From the NCBI GenBank assembly GCA_022885665.1, contig JAGQDJ010000047.1, forward strand, positions 248,001 through 312,000: a stretch of DNA of 64,000 nt, written 5' to 3'. Within the stretch, counting starts at the first letter, position 1. Every line of letters begins with the position of its first letter. The notes under the pieces were generated by a model that saw only the letters and a program-made list of their open reading frames with translations, made no database searches and was not told the DNA's origin. The DNA is from Triops longicaudatus. Lineage: Eukaryota > Arthropoda > Branchiopoda > Notostraca > Triopsidae. Below are positions 37,851 to 50,247 of the stretch, piece by piece. The position numbers and the translations under genes are program-made.

Positions 37851-39034
37851 TTAAAGGTCATCGAAACCCCCGTAGCCTTTTGCTTGCTTTTCTCGACTTT
37901 CAATCATAGCTTTGGCTATGGTTCGTTTCATTTCGGCGTCCCCATCGTCGTACATTTGCTTCATCATACTCATTAAGCTTTGGCTGGGATCAGCTCCTTC
38001 ATCAAACTTCGGTTTCCGAGCTTCCGCAGCCTTGTACTCTTCCACCGTGACGTGAGACCACTTATTAGGAGTGACTTTGGCCAAGAACACTGTTACCATA
38101 TCTAAGGAAAGAACTTTATTAGTTATAATAGAAAATAAAGTGCACAAAACCGATAGTAGTATGTAGCCCCATAGCGGGCACCTAATAAGCTTTTTTAGTT
38201 CCTTTTCCATTTTTTTTTGTGTGTGGTGTCTTAAAATTTGCCCAACTTCGTTGTCAGGAAATTTCTCGGGCGAAAATGGGTAATCTTTGTGATCTTTTAG
38301 CATTATTTTAACTTTTCTTTGCGGAAAGTCTTTATTTCTCTATCTCCTATACTGAGTTTTTATACTGAACGTTCTAGTGGCAAATTTATACCTGATTTGA
38401 CTTTGTGATGACTCTTAGAGGGATCGATAGGTTCCAGTAGGTTGGTAATAGGTAAAATGTAGTTTTTGCCCGCTAAGCCTTGCACTTTGAGTTCCATTGA
38501 TCTGGAAGAAGTTGGCGATTATTGGTTAATAATGTTTTAATAGTTTAATGATTTATACTTGGAAGTAAAACTGCAAGTGACGTTTTCCGATGGTAGCGTC
38601 TGAACTTCGTTCAATGTAATATAGAATTTGACAAACTTGTCAGACTGATCCCACGCTTAAAGGGAAAGAGGACGGAGTTTTCGTTACAGAGGAATCACAC
38701 ATTAATTTACTTGTTTTTCTTACCATACGTGGATAGCTTTACATCATAGCATTTCGTAGTACTGACTGGTTTAGGTACAACTTTGGAAGGAATGACGATA
38801 GTTTCACTGGCACCAGCTTCGGATTTCTGAAGACTGATTTCTGACTCCAGTTTTCGGATTTCCAATCCCAGCTGAGCTTGAACATAAGGACGTTCGGCCT
38901 TAGATAATAACTGACGTAATTCCTCGAGATCTTGGGTTACCTGTTAGGCAGAAAACCATTCCATAACATTAATTACAAATACAAAGGAGAGATTTAACAT
39001 GTAACAAAATTACTTCTTCGATTTTACGTGGCAT
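37851..39034 (-). CDS. CACYBP: Calcyclin-binding protein / Siah-interacting protein, five exons
   Basis: Exons 39014-39034, 38724-38940, 38559-38655, 38392-38501 and 37851-38101 join in frame (phases 0, 1, 0, 1) to 231 residues; the human protein has 228. It is an adaptor linking Siah-1 to the Skp1 E3 ligase in beta-catenin turnover and binding S100 proteins. Domains: an N-terminal helical hairpin (about 1-75, with ELRQLLSKAERPYVQAQL), a CS domain (about 76-160, with WDQSDKFVKFYITL and LAGKNYILPITNLLEPI), and a C-terminal SGS domain (about 165-231, with ADPSQSLMSMMKQMYDDGD and MKRTIAKAMIESREKQAKG). The start exon encodes only MPRKIEE. All introns are GT/AG. The frame could also run through intron 4 as a 150-codon frame, but only the spliced version matches the CS domain. 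Confidence 0.94.
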
Positions 39035-39461
39035 CTTTGCAGTGCTGTTTTGATGATTTGAACTTCTAGTGAAATCTACACGTTTCACTCTAAAGAATGA
39101 ACCCTGGTTAGCGAAGAGAATATGGTTCGGATTGCAAGCCAAGTTTCGGTCTCGTTTAAGGGCACAAGAGACGACAAAAATCCTCTCCCTTGTGGACCAA
39201 TTGTCCCAGGCTATTTTGCATCCAGGCTTGTCCCTCTTAGAAGAATGCCCCGCCTTCATGAAAGGGGGCACCCTCGAGAACTAGTAGAGTATATACCATC
39301 ACTATGGTAACTTGCTGCACGCTCGGATTCACTCCCGGCCACCTTACAGCCAATCAGTGTGGATTCTACTTCGAAGACCCAATCAGCCATGGATTGTGGC
39401 TTTAAGGACTTCCTTTAACATCTATTTATCTGGGACATGGCTAAATAACGGCAAGCCATTT

Positions 39462-39717
39462 CTATACTAACTCTATGGTATAAGGGGAACGTAGGCAGGT
39501 TACGTTTTCGCTGGGAGTATCGAGGTAAAGAGCGGAAGTCTTAAGTACAGCCGTGGTGAGGGTAATCGTTTTCCAGTCGACAGAAGTGACCGTCTGGGAA
39601 ACGACTCGGGCTTCAGGATTGAAAGAAGCATATTCCTTCCTTTGCAATGTCGTCTTTTGAAATACGTGCAAGGAAAAAGGGCGATACCAAAAGGACACAG
39701 AATAGCTGGACGCTCAT
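39462..39717 (-). pseudogene. Possible frameshifted secreted Thr-rich protein gene
   Basis: An ATG at 39717 opens a signal-peptide-like start (MSVQLFCVLLVSPFFLA) that stops after 34 codons. In an overlapping frame one base off, a stretch reads YASFNPEARVVSQTVTSVDW, then TITLTTAVLKTSALYLDTPS, ENVTCLRSP, and stops at 39462. The second part has the Val/Thr alternation of the secreted family to the right but no CRRRR. One frameshift, by mutation or assembly error, would join them. A GTTAGT near its end could instead be a donor. This could be a relic, an error or a chance pair. Confidence 0.35.
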
Positions 39718-41551
39718 TCTACAAAAAGTCATCAGTTTTGAAGCAGTAGTTTTGTTGCTTAGTTTGTATACGGGACTTTCGTTAAGTTCTTTTAGTAATT
39801 GACGCTAAAGAAACCTGCTTTTTCATCACACTAGCCCAGTAATGCGGTCGTAACTAACGGGTCGTGAATTATTAATCCCAAGCTTGTCTAAACAACGAAG
39901 ATTGTTTTCTACTTTTGTTTGAAATTCAACTGTAAGCACATTTGTTAATCTTATCGAACCGGTCTCAAAACCAGGATTTCCTTTGTTCATATTTTTATTT
40001 GTAATACGCGCAAGAATTAAACCTGTAGAGCATAGCGGTAAAATCCGTTTTGCGCAAGAGAATACGACTGTCGACAGTGGAAGTACTTTGAGCCTTTTTA
40101 AGAAGTTGGTTCCAGAAATTTGCTGAGAGCAAACAATTTTCTAAGAAAACACTATTTCCCAAGAAATCCATGTTAACTTTTAAGACAGGCAAGTGCTGAC
40201 AGATAAATAAATACTATTGAATAGGCCTCATGTCCTTAACCAAGAGCATAAGTCCATAAAATGTAAATCGACTCAGGACCGTTCGCTTTTCTTTTTGTAC
40301 TGCATTATTCACGTCACAAGTGTAAAGAACAGGTTTCTTGGACAGGTCATCGACTCCCTCTTATACCTTGACGGTACAAAAATTATTGCTTAAAAAAATG
40401 AGTTAAGTATCACGTTGTTGACAGCACGGTTGTAAAAGCTTCTAAACCATCAGAAAGCGCTTGAAAGTAGGCTGTTGTGATGAGTTCGTAATCCTCATAT
40501 TAAGAAGTGTCTAGAAAGCTGTGCTTAGTGAAATGTTTGGAGGTACAGAGAAATAATCTTAAAATACCTTTTAAAGATTTTTAAAACAAATAGTTATATT
40601 TTAGCTATTCTAGAACAAAATAATATAGAATAGTAGCTATTCAATTTTATGCGTTGGAATTGTTCTTCAGATATGGTTGAGGAAGCTGTCGAAAGGTATT
40701 AATAATTCAAAGTCAAGGCTCCGTTTGGCGTAGTTCTTTGAACCCTTCTCTACTTTAACGTCATACGTAACTTACCTTTCAACAAACCAAACGAGTTTTT
40801 GTGTGTAACCTCTCGCCTTTTTTGGATAGCATATGTGATATCTATGCTTCATGGAGGGTCGTTGGGTGTGTAGCCCATTTCGTGCCTTCAGAACAAACTC
40901 GCACACCTGAGTCCATCTTATTGTCTTGGTATTTCCACGAAAGAAGTAATGATTAATTTATTCTTATTTTTCGGTACAGTTTTTTTTTTACTAAGGACAA
41001 ATAACGGTTTATGAATTAGGAAGTATGTTTGTCAAATAGTGACGTAAGGGCTAAGTTCGCATATTTAAACAGTGCGCACTTGAGCTCAAGGAGCTCGATG
41101 AGGACAGATGGAGGTGCGAAAGGAGACGCGTTGTAAGATGGTTGTCAACAGGAGAGTTCAAGGGCAAAGAATGGAGACTATTAATCGCAATCCAGACTTC
41201 GATGAAATTTCTATGTATTGTGACCATTTTAAAATTGAAAATTTGACTGTAAGCTTACGCTTATCATGTTCTTTTTACGAACATAAGTAACTTCAGTTTT
41301 AGGACTCAAATAAACATATTTGTCCCAGTTTGGGGTTTTACCAAGGATTGATATATTCATTCCTATATCCAGTGCAATATCTTATCTTCTTGGCCAAAAA
41401 CTAAGTTCACAAGTGGATATCGATTGGTAGACATGATGTATTTTTTAACATTTAAGATATTGTAGTCCGTTAAATGAGCAAGCTTGTAAATGTATAAAAT
41501 TATTAAAATGTATCTTAAATTAGTTTTACACGAATATTATTTTGTAGAAAC
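39718..41551. other. Spacer left of the tandem array, no gene seen
   Basis: No supportable coding region. The plus frame at 41108-41290 has no recognisable content. Confidence 0.4.
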
Positions 41552-43117
41552 TTAAGGGCACATCGAGAGACAAAAATTTGATGGAGTACAACCATCTACT
41601 TCAATTGCCACGGAACCGAAAACCGTTGTTGCGTACTGTGTCACGTACAAGGATCTGCTTACCTGGGAGAGGGAACATCATGGGGCATTTCGTAAAGAAA
41701 ATAGCATATAAGTACATTTTTAGAACTCGAAATTATTGGTAAGAAGATACCGTGTAAACCATGGTGATGCCCAAGGGTGAGCGAGCCATTGCGCAATGTT
41801 CGAGGCCTGTTATTTCCGCGTCTACATTAGAGCTCTCTACAACAGGGCTTTTGATAACCAAATCGGATGATGAGCTCTCAGTTGCTTCGGGCAAAATTGC
41901 ACTTGGAGCGACTGTTGGTTCTACTCTGTTGTTATACAGTGATTAGACAAGGAGTTGTCAAGAGACGCACTCTTTATATTAAATTGGAAAATTAGATAAA
42001 AATTTTAAAGTGTCTCATACAATTACTTCCCATCATTAGTAATAAATCTGTTAGTATTTTTATTTTTCTCCCTTAATAATTTACCAGGTAACTTCGCGTT
42101 TTTTTTGTTTTTTTTTTTTCTCACAGGCCAAACTGTTGTAACGCCTGACCAAACGGATATAACGAAAACTTGTGTAACCATGTAGTTATCTACGCCACCT
42201 CTTGAATGTAATTTTCTATCATTTGCGTTTTACAACATGGATTTCGACGAATGAGTAGTGCTATTGACAGAAAGCACAAAGCCACCATTTGAAAGGATTC
42301 GGCAAAAACGAAGATCCAAACAAACGGACCCACGGTAACTGCACGGAATGAAATTCCGATTGCGCAAGTCGAAGTCTTGCTGTGGGTCACAGAACTGTAG
42401 TAAGTCGTGAGTGGCCAGGGGGGGGGGGGGTAATATACAAATTTCGTTACGTTAGTACAACGACGTTCGCTTGGGTCTTCGTCGTGCAAATACTATAAGG
42501 CAGTTACGCAAATAAACAATAATTTGTGCAATTGTAGAACTAATTTTTTCACTTTTCCATAAAATTAAATTTAAGAAATGCCAAGCTAGTCCACATTGCC
42601 ATTTCTAGAAAGATTACGGTTATCCCTTGACTCCCTATTAGAAATGAGACGAAAAAAATTTCTTTCGTTTAGTGTGCAACTTTTGCTTATTCGCGAATCT
42701 TAGAGCTCTCCGTAACACTTGGGGAAACATTGTGTTGAAGGTTTTGCTTACTGAAATGGTTTTGCAATAGAAGCCAAAAGTTCTTCGCGATTTATTCTCT
42801 CGTCGATCTTTCTAATAGACGGCCATTCCAGTCGACCACGAGCTGTACGGGTGCACTGAGTTACAGGTGGGGAGCCTTGTGCGGATGTCCAGCAAGTTCT
42901 TCGTTTTTGAATTAAACAAATATTTCTCATTAACAAACTTTGGGGTATTAGATAGTAAAGCTTAAACATACACAGGGATTGTAGTAGGCGAAGTCACCGT
43001 CAATAAATGCAAACTCGTCACCGTGCGGGTGTTGACAAATAGAAGCCGCTTTTGTCGCTGAAGGTCTTCCGTTCCCCCAAGTGCAAGAATCACTAGCAGA
43101 ACAAACGCGGCTTGCAT
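41552..43117 (-). CDS. Secreted Thr/Ser-rich family gene A (divergent copy)
   Basis: Exons 42972-43117, 42752-42898, 41751-41925 and 41552-41662 join in frame with the family phases (2, 2, 0) to 192 residues. It has a signal peptide (MQAAFVLLVILALGG), then Thr-rich TRTVTSLHLLTVTSPTTIP and the family TCW. The cysteine-plus-four-arginines motif is replaced by CTRTARGRLEW, so the proposed processing site is weakened or lost. Exon 3 keeps the EITGLEHC...R-PLGIT--YT pattern and exon 4 keeps V-Q-----SVA-EVDGC-P, with two extra cysteines at the end. Exon 3 was found by matching the family pattern on the strand opposite a plus-strand frame. Function unknown. It sits at the downstream end of the array and is the most diverged copy. 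Confidence 0.8.
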
Positions 43118-44315
43118 GTTGGGAAGGTAAACCTTTCCAAACTTAGCGACAACTGAACACTTGAACAAGTAACAAGTACAGTTTTCTTGCACCCCCATTT
43201 ATTCATTAGTGTAAGGACATTCATTGTGTGGTGTGAACTGGTTTCATGATTGAAAGAAAAGTAGAATTCAAGTTAGACCGGCACAGATAGTGTTGGATAG
43301 ACATGTCGTAATCTTAGTTGCACCAGCGGGATCGGGAAGCTTTTGACTGAGACGTAAAAGGACGAAGCTACATGACAAAGCAATTCATCAGAAATTGAAT
43401 TTGTTCCAACACAGAGCAGCTGGTCAATTTCAATGTGGTCACTGACCCGATTTACGACTTCCTTCTAGTAATTATGGAACAATTGTCGAAAATCGTATTC
43501 TTTTGCAAAACTGGAATGATTTCCATATTGCGACGTGAGAATACAGAGGAGTCTCGTACAACGAATGCTTCGCATGACGAACAACTCGTACAAGGAACGT
43601 AAATCATAAAATCGCACAAGGAATCATAATCTGAAGAGACTCAAGAACTGAAACAATCGACTTTCATAATGGAAGGGGAACCAATAAATCAGACAAGCAC
43701 CATGAGAGCAGAATACAACTATAAGGTCGAGTAAAGTGACGTCTCTGCTCTATATAACTTTTGAAACTGTGATTAAGTTAAAATAACGTAAATGCATGAA
43801 ATACCCGTATATATGGGACCCTATGTTTCTTAGAAAATAGTTTTTCTGATTTCTCTACTTCTTTTACTACTTTCTGATAGTATTAATCTGGTCCCGGGGA
43901 ACGTACAAAACGGATTTCCATAAATATTTGGGAAATAATGCCTCTTACAACGAACGCCTCTTATAGCGAACGTCTTCGAGAAACGGATTAGGATGGTAGT
44001 ACGAGGCACTTAACGAGGCACCACAGTATGCTGAATTCATGCGGGTCGAGCTGGTTGCCTTCCTTTGCCATCTAGTGGCAGTATCAAGAACCTTATCAAC
44101 GATTTGAATAGCTTGGCTTTGCCGAGCTTGAGAGCTTGCAGTAAACATGGCGTGTGTTTCTTGGGAATGTATTTGTGAAAGAGAAACAGTAACAAAGAAA
44201 AGGTAACAAAAAGATTGGACAACTTTTCGATTAATGATGATTAACTTAAGCTTGTAGCTGTATAAAATTAGCTGTGGGAAAACAATTCTTTGTAGAACGA
44301 CAAAGCACGTTCCAT
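43118..44315. other. Spacer between genes A and B with a Tigger-like relic
   Basis: Around 43544-43640 and 43935-43990 are words such as GTCTCGTACAACGAATGC and CTCTTACAACGAACGCC, typical of Tigger ends. A TA precedes CAGAGGAGTC at 43544, but the right end is not clear. No gene seen. Confidence 0.35.
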
Positions 44316-45315
44316 TTAACATTTGCTGCTGGCCAGGATACTTGGGTAACAAGTAGCCAAAGTATAAGTGGTAGATCCGCTGGTAACGGTCGAGGTCTGG
44401 GTAATGACGACGGTAGTCGATTCCTGAAAAGTAAGCGGAAAATAGGCATTAATAACCAGCACATCAAATGAGCCGTGCCAAAGTTGCAGCAGAAACTTAC
44501 CGTGTATAGAAGAGTAATTCCGAAAGCGGAACGGCCCAGACAGTTTTCGACGCCAGCAATTTCTACTTCAGCAGAACTGTCCAATTCGGTGTTGGTGTTA
44601 TCGGTCTTCTGAGCAACGGCTGTGACAATGTCTTCTAAGCTGACTTGCTGTGTAGCTTCCAAACTGGTTTGCAAAAAATCACACGTTAACACCGAAAAAT
44701 TTTATTACCCGTAGGGATTTAGCTGGAGCTACGTGAACTCCCCCTTTCTTGTAAAACTGTGTGGTCTCTTACTAGATTATCGTTTACATTAGAAATAAAT
44801 ATTTTTGCAATACTACGATGAGCCAAACAACCGAACTAACGGTTTGTAGAGAAATATACGGTAACTGAAGCTGAATTTAATAAGTAACTGAACGGAAACT
44901 GTAATTTATGCTACATTAAATCATTTTCTAAGCTGGAGTAAGAAGGCTTGAATTAAAATAAAAGTTTGCATTGAACTAAATTACGGTAAAACTTGTGTAG
45001 GTTTCAGCAGATCACTCAAAGGTGCCTCCAATCCAGAGATTTCCGGCTGCTCTTCAATACCGCGACGACGACGGCATTGGGTAAGTGCTGCTGCTGCGGT
45101 CCAGCAAGTTCTAGTGTTTCGCAAAAAGATAGGAAATAAGTAAAGTCAAGAGTACTATTTTGGCTTACGCACTTTTTAACGGTGGTAGGGACGGTTGTGG
45201 TGCTGAGAACTATGACCGTGGAAGTCCTAGTTTGGGCGAAAAAGCGATTAGCAGGCTGAGGGACGTTAGCTGATACTACTCCCAGCACGGCCACTAGCAA
45301 GATAAACTTGAACAT
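44316..45315 (-). CDS. Secreted CRRRR family gene B
   Basis: Exons 45173-45315, 44985-45110, 44501-44663 and 44316-44423 join in frame (phases 2, 2, 0) to 179 residues. Order of parts: signal peptide (MFKFILLVAVLGVVSA), TRTSTVIVLSTTTVPTTVK, TCWTAAAALTQCRRRRGIEE, PEISGLE, an acidic exon 3 with VEIAGVENCLGRSAFGIT, and exon 4 with TTVVITQTSTVTSGSTTYT, TCYP and a terminal KC. Five cysteines lie outside the signal peptide. The intron 1 donor is GTGCGT. A TATA box (45411-45417) and an initiator-like CAGT (45380-45383) lie upstream. The product is predicted to be extracellular and probably cleaved after the arginines. The family has no function known to me. Confidence 0.88.
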
Positions 45316-45379
45316 GATGGAAAATCACAAAGTTGTGAATTGGAAGAGCAAAAATGACTCGCACGAGCAGACGAGCAAA

Positions 45380-45417
45380 ACTGGTGATATATTCTTTGTC
45401 AACCCTTTCTATTTATA
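45380..45417 (-). promoter_or_regulatory. Core promoter of gene B (TATA + Inr)
   Basis: TATAAAT at 45411-45417 and CACCAGTTTT (core 45380-45383) about 30 bp downstream, 65 bp before the ATG. Confidence 0.6.
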
Positions 45418-47640
45418 GTCAGCTGAGAGTTCCGTAGGGGTCATTAAAATGTGCTCCGCCTTCTTGTAACAGTTAAACGTGAGATTGCACCATATAAAAA
45501 ATTTTAATTTTCAGTGAGCGAAAAGGGCCTCGAGACAGAGTATGATATGAGGGGACAAAGGCAATCTTTCTTTTTCTTTGGTGGCGGTGTTGAAGAAGAG
45601 TAAAAGATTCTTGATTACCCTAGGATGTTGTTAGCATAGTGAGCCAAGTTTCTTGGGTCTTGACCAAGCGTAACACGCTTTGCCCTTAGACATCCGAATA
45701 GAAAAGAAGTGGCTGAACTCGTATTACATGTTTATCGAAAACGTAGTGTCGTAAAACTTTTCTTTGATGATACGAAAGGGTTGAGCTTATCACGGGCACA
45801 GAAGAAAAGGGTGATGACCGTCGTAATTTATTGCCCCAATACCCTGTTAAGGTCGCTTTTAGCGTGTAGATGGTAATTTTTATTCCGGTACGACAGTAAA
45901 ATAACAGTAAAAGGGTTTTTCTTTGTACGAGTAGTTTCTGAATGAATGAAGTCTTGTAATGTGTTTTATTCTCCGCAAAGAATGTAAGAAGTGGTTGCGC
46001 AGTACTAGTGATTAAGCTGAAAGTAAACGATGAAGACTGGACTGTGTCGTACAAGTGTAATTCGATATATGATTCTGTAGCAACTGTTAAAGGTATTAGA
46101 CTAGAGTTTCAGAAAAATGAACGAGAGGGAGTATACCGATTCTTAATTTTCTGTGTTATATTTTGCTTTAAGAGATATTATTCTGTAAATCTGTTTTGCG
46201 TCATTTGTAGCAAAATTGCGAATACTGCTGAGATAAATTGATGTTATGAACTCAATGCAACAATTAAAAGCAAATTACGAAGTTGTCGATAGTGAGGTCC
46301 GCAAATTGTCGATTATGATTATTTGTAATCTAGTTTGCTTTGAAAAACTGCAGCAATCACAAGTGTGCGAAAGAAGTCGTTGAGAAGACGTTTGAATTAC
46401 AGTTAATACCAAAAAAGTGAATCACGTGTCACTCTTGGTGTCTGCTTTTGTACAACAGCAACATTGCTATCAATGTGTAAACACATTTTTATGTTCGATG
46501 TCAGGCGTATTTTAAAATTCACTGTATACCTGTCTACTGTATTCGTCAATAGATTTAAAATTCACTGTATTCGTCTTAGTGAAATTACATGAAAAATATT
46601 GCGTTGAGGATTTTACGTGTACCGTTTCTTCTCCTGGTGTTCGTGACAGTGAAATTTTGACTGGATATTTCTGATATCGATTCAAGAAGTTTGCGAAATA
46701 ATTTATAGACATTAAACCATTTGTACGTTTTTTCAAAATTTCTCAGTTTCGAAAATTTCTTCTGAGTAGGTTTTAGGTCTTATTTATTAGTTTCTTTTTT
46801 TTTTCTTAACTGAAACCAACGCAGTTTCTGGTTTCTTCCCATTCATGACGTGTAAAGTAAAGTAGTCCAGTGAATCTGAATAGTGTATTATTCTTCAATC
46901 GAACTGAAATATCATTTATTATTGAACATAGCTGGTCTGCTCCTGTATATGTTATTAGACTTCGTCGTTTTCGGGTTTGCTGCCAAGACTGATATTGTAG
47001 AAGTTCGGTAGAACGTATGTTAAGGAGACCAAAATCTACTTCGAGAAAAGATGTCAACTAATGACGTTTGATTGTATTATGCCAGATCGGTAAAAGGAAA
47101 AGCCATGTCGGAACTGTCATGTAACAGCGTGACGTACACGAGCCCGTTGGCGAGTCATAATCCGTACACGTATTCTGTTCCGTACACGAGCTTTTGATTG
47201 CACTTTACTGTCATAGAATCCGATTTGAGCTGAAAAGTAAAATGTGCTTGTGGATAAAAGTTTACCTGCATAAAAAGTGCCATTCATGTTTTCGTATACT
47301 GTGTACAAACGTGAAAACAAATGTTAGTCACCAGCAAACGGCCATTTCACGTATTTTCATATTCCAAGCATATAAAAATGGTTCAATGCATTCAATAAAT
47401 CCGTAAACGGTTGTGTATTTATGATCAGTAGCCTTTTAACTCAGAATACTTGTATTTTTGAACTCCTCTGCGTGTGCGTTTGCTATAGAAACAATCGTCA
47501 AGCCAAGTACTTAAAGTTGCTAGCATGTTTCTATATTTCGGATAAACAAAGCGTTATAAAAGGACGCAAAGTTTCAGTCTTTGGGGGAGGCTCGAGGTAA
47601 ATAAATGAACGAAATAATTTAAGTGGAAGTTTACATTCGC
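45418..47640. other. Spacer between genes B and C
   Basis: No gene seen. TTAAAATTCACTGTAT occurs twice about 45 bp apart (near 46511 and 46556), a small tandem duplication. Frames here look like chance. Confidence 0.4.
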
Positions 47641-48503
47641 TTAACACCGACTGTTCTCGAGCACTTTGGGGATACACCCATCTAACTGAAATACCGAGGA
47701 TCCTACTGTAGTTTGTGTTCGTTGGGTTACTACAATGGTAGTCGAAGTCTAGAAAATAACCGATAAATAGCGTTAGACTGAGAGATAGCGTATTGTTTTA
47801 AGTTCGGGTTCAAATGTCGAAGGAACTTACCGTATAAAGAACTGTAATTCCTAGCGCTGAGCGTGCCAAACAATTTTCCAATCCATTTATTTCGAATTCG
47901 GTGGAACCTTGCAAATCCGGGTTTGAGATTTCAGCAATTTTTGTAGGAATTTCGTCCAAAAATTCGTGTTGTGTCGGTTCGAGCCTGTATACATCAGTGA
48001 TAAGATAAATCAATATTAAGAATTTATCACGAATTATATAAACTGCAGTACTCACTATTACAAATATAAAATAAAAATTTAATTACTGTTCTGTGAATGA
48101 AAGCCAGTGTTACGTTTCGCGCGAAGTAAAATATTGGAAATCAAAAGGGAATAGAAAGGCAAGGGTACGAACTTACGGTAAAACTTGACTAGGTTGCACT
48201 TGTTCTGTCAAGGGCACATCAAGTACGGAGATTTCAGGCTGTTCCTCAATTCCTCGACGACGCCGGCACGGATTAAGTGCCGCCCCAATAGAATTCCAAC
48301 AAGTTCTGAAATATTTTTACAGAAAAATAGCATAATATTATTCAGTCGTCGTAGGTAAGTTACCTTTTGACAGTCGAAGGAACGGTCGTTGTGCTAAGGA
48401 CAACAAGAGTCGAGGTCTTGGTTGTTGCAAAAAATCGGTATTTTTTCTCAGGATCGTCCGCAAAGGCTGTTGCGAGTATCACAAGTAACCAAAGCTTTAA
48501 CAT
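47641..48503 (-). CDS. Secreted CRRRR family gene C
   Basis: Exons 48364-48503, 48177-48305, 47831-47984 and 47641-47748 join in frame (phases 2, 2, 0) to 176 residues. Signal peptide MLKLWLLVILATAFA, then TKTSTLVVLSTTTVPSTVK, TCWNSIGAALNPCRRRRGIEE, PEISVLD, exon 3 with FEINGLENCLARSALGIT, and exon 4 with TSTTIVVTQRTQTTVGSSV, DGCIP and a terminal RC. Five cysteines. After the signal peptide the sequence DDPEKKYRFF is more basic than in sister copies. Introns are short (58-192 bp except intron 3 at 82 bp), all GT/AG. A TATA box and initiator lie upstream. Confidence 0.88.
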
Positions 48504-48578
48504 CTTGGATTTTACTTTTTACTGAATAACTTTCGAGGTTGCTAAATCCTAGTCGACTGCGAAAATTTGCGAGAACAC

Positions 48579-48613
48579 ACTGACAAAAGTGGCAACTTTT
48601 CCTGGTACTTATA
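48579..48613 (-). promoter_or_regulatory. Core promoter of gene C (TATA + Inr)
   Basis: TATAAGT at 48607-48613 and TCAGT at 48579-48583, the arthropod initiator word, about 30 bp apart and 76 bp before the ATG. Confidence 0.6.
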
Positions 48614-50247
48614 CGTTCGTCCAAAAGTCATCGTACGGTACCAGAGGAGCAAGTATGTGGGAACCATATGCATATTGGAAAATCGTGTATTGTTCTAAGT
48701 GCCAGGTCTGCTTCAAGCACATTCCATGGCACACAAAAAAATAATTAAAAAAAAATGCATAGCTGTAAATTTGCTGTACGGACATTTTAACCTTGAAGTC
48801 ACGAAGTTTTTTCATGGGTCATTATCCGTAACGGCTCTCATTATCATAACGCGTTTATGTAGTACTGCTAGGTGCGCTTTTACGTGCGTGATTGCTTGTA
48901 TCTACCAGGAAAAAGATGTTCGGTGGTAAAAAAAGTGCGAAATTCATTCATTCACCGTCGTTACTGCTAGACGTCATGTAGACCTTTCTTCCTCGTACCC
49001 TATTAGAATACTTTTGTAAGAAGTCACAAAGAGAAAGCACCGTGACCTCTCTAATATGTGTCTCAGCAGGAGTGCCAATAAAAGCGCATGAGAAGTGCAT
49101 CGCTCCAAGATTTGGAATTCTTGAGCAGATAGACGGCAAAACATGATTTGCGAATATATCGATTAGTATTTCAAATCTGTAAAGTATCGTGCTCAAACAT
49201 TTGTACAAGAGATTTGAGATTTTCTAAGGATGGAGGTTAATTACGTGCACCATTCACGGAAAGATCCAAATATATATTCTTATCTGTTTTTCTTTGCCCA
49301 TATTATAACTTTCGTTAGGTATAATTAATTCTCTATAAACAATTAATTGTAGCATGACTAAATAACTGACCGAATATGTGTCTAAGAAATACAGGAAAAA
49401 TGGTGCAAATTACGGCAGTTGATGGATTGTTTGAACACCAAGGTTTGTTTTCACATTTTCCGTCAGTAATGCACTAGATACAGCGGTATGACGGAAATTA
49501 TTTTGGGCCACAAGTGGTTGCCTTATGTTCTTGTTTGTCTTTGGTAGATTTTTTAAATTATGTTTCGAGTTTTGTTTTGGATTTTCCTTATTAATTTTTT
49601 CTTTCTGTTTTTATCCTTACTAGCTATTTCTTTATAAAAATGTTACTCTACGTTTTTTTCGTTTTGTGCTGGCGTGTCTTTTGTATCCCTATTTTTCATT
49701 TAATTTGCACATAAACTTAACTTTTTCCCCTTTTGTTTCTTTTCAAATCTGAAGTATGCTATTCCTAAAAAAAAATGTGTAATGCCTTTACGTAAAAGGA
49801 ACATCTATATGTTAAGCGCGGTATTTTTTTTCCCAGAAAAAAAATAATAAATTTCAATGTTACTTTTTTGTACCCATGCGCGAGACACTTTTTTTTTTAT
49901 CAGCCGAACAGGTTTTGCTACTGTAGGTTAGAACGGCTACTCAGGCAGCGTTCGACTTTTTTATTGTCCACTTAAATGTGTGACTTGTAATGAACGTCAA
50001 CTGAATCTGTGCCGTTAAGCTTAATAACCACTGGTAACATAGGTTTCAATGCTCCTAAATGTTCTTTCTTACATTTGAATTGATAAAGCTTGAGCCATTG
50101 TTAAAGTTGGAAGTGCATTAGTTGGTTTCTTGAGCAAACGGTAGAAATACATAACAGTGAAAGCATATAACAGTACACCATGGAATACTTTAAATCTTTG
50201 CGATTTTTTCTTGCCAGGTTGATGGAATAAATATGCACGACAGTCAA
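48614..50247. other. Spacer between genes C and D
   Basis: No gene seen; T-rich stretches around 49540-49740. Confidence 0.4.

Noticed and set aside
41761..41946. Plus-strand frame of 61 codons
   Set aside because: It is the antisense shadow of exon 3 of gene A, whose minus-strand reading matches the family.
42190..42489. 99-codon minus frame between exons 2 and 3 of gene A
   Set aside because: It lies inside the intron fixed by phase-matched neighbours and lacks family motifs.
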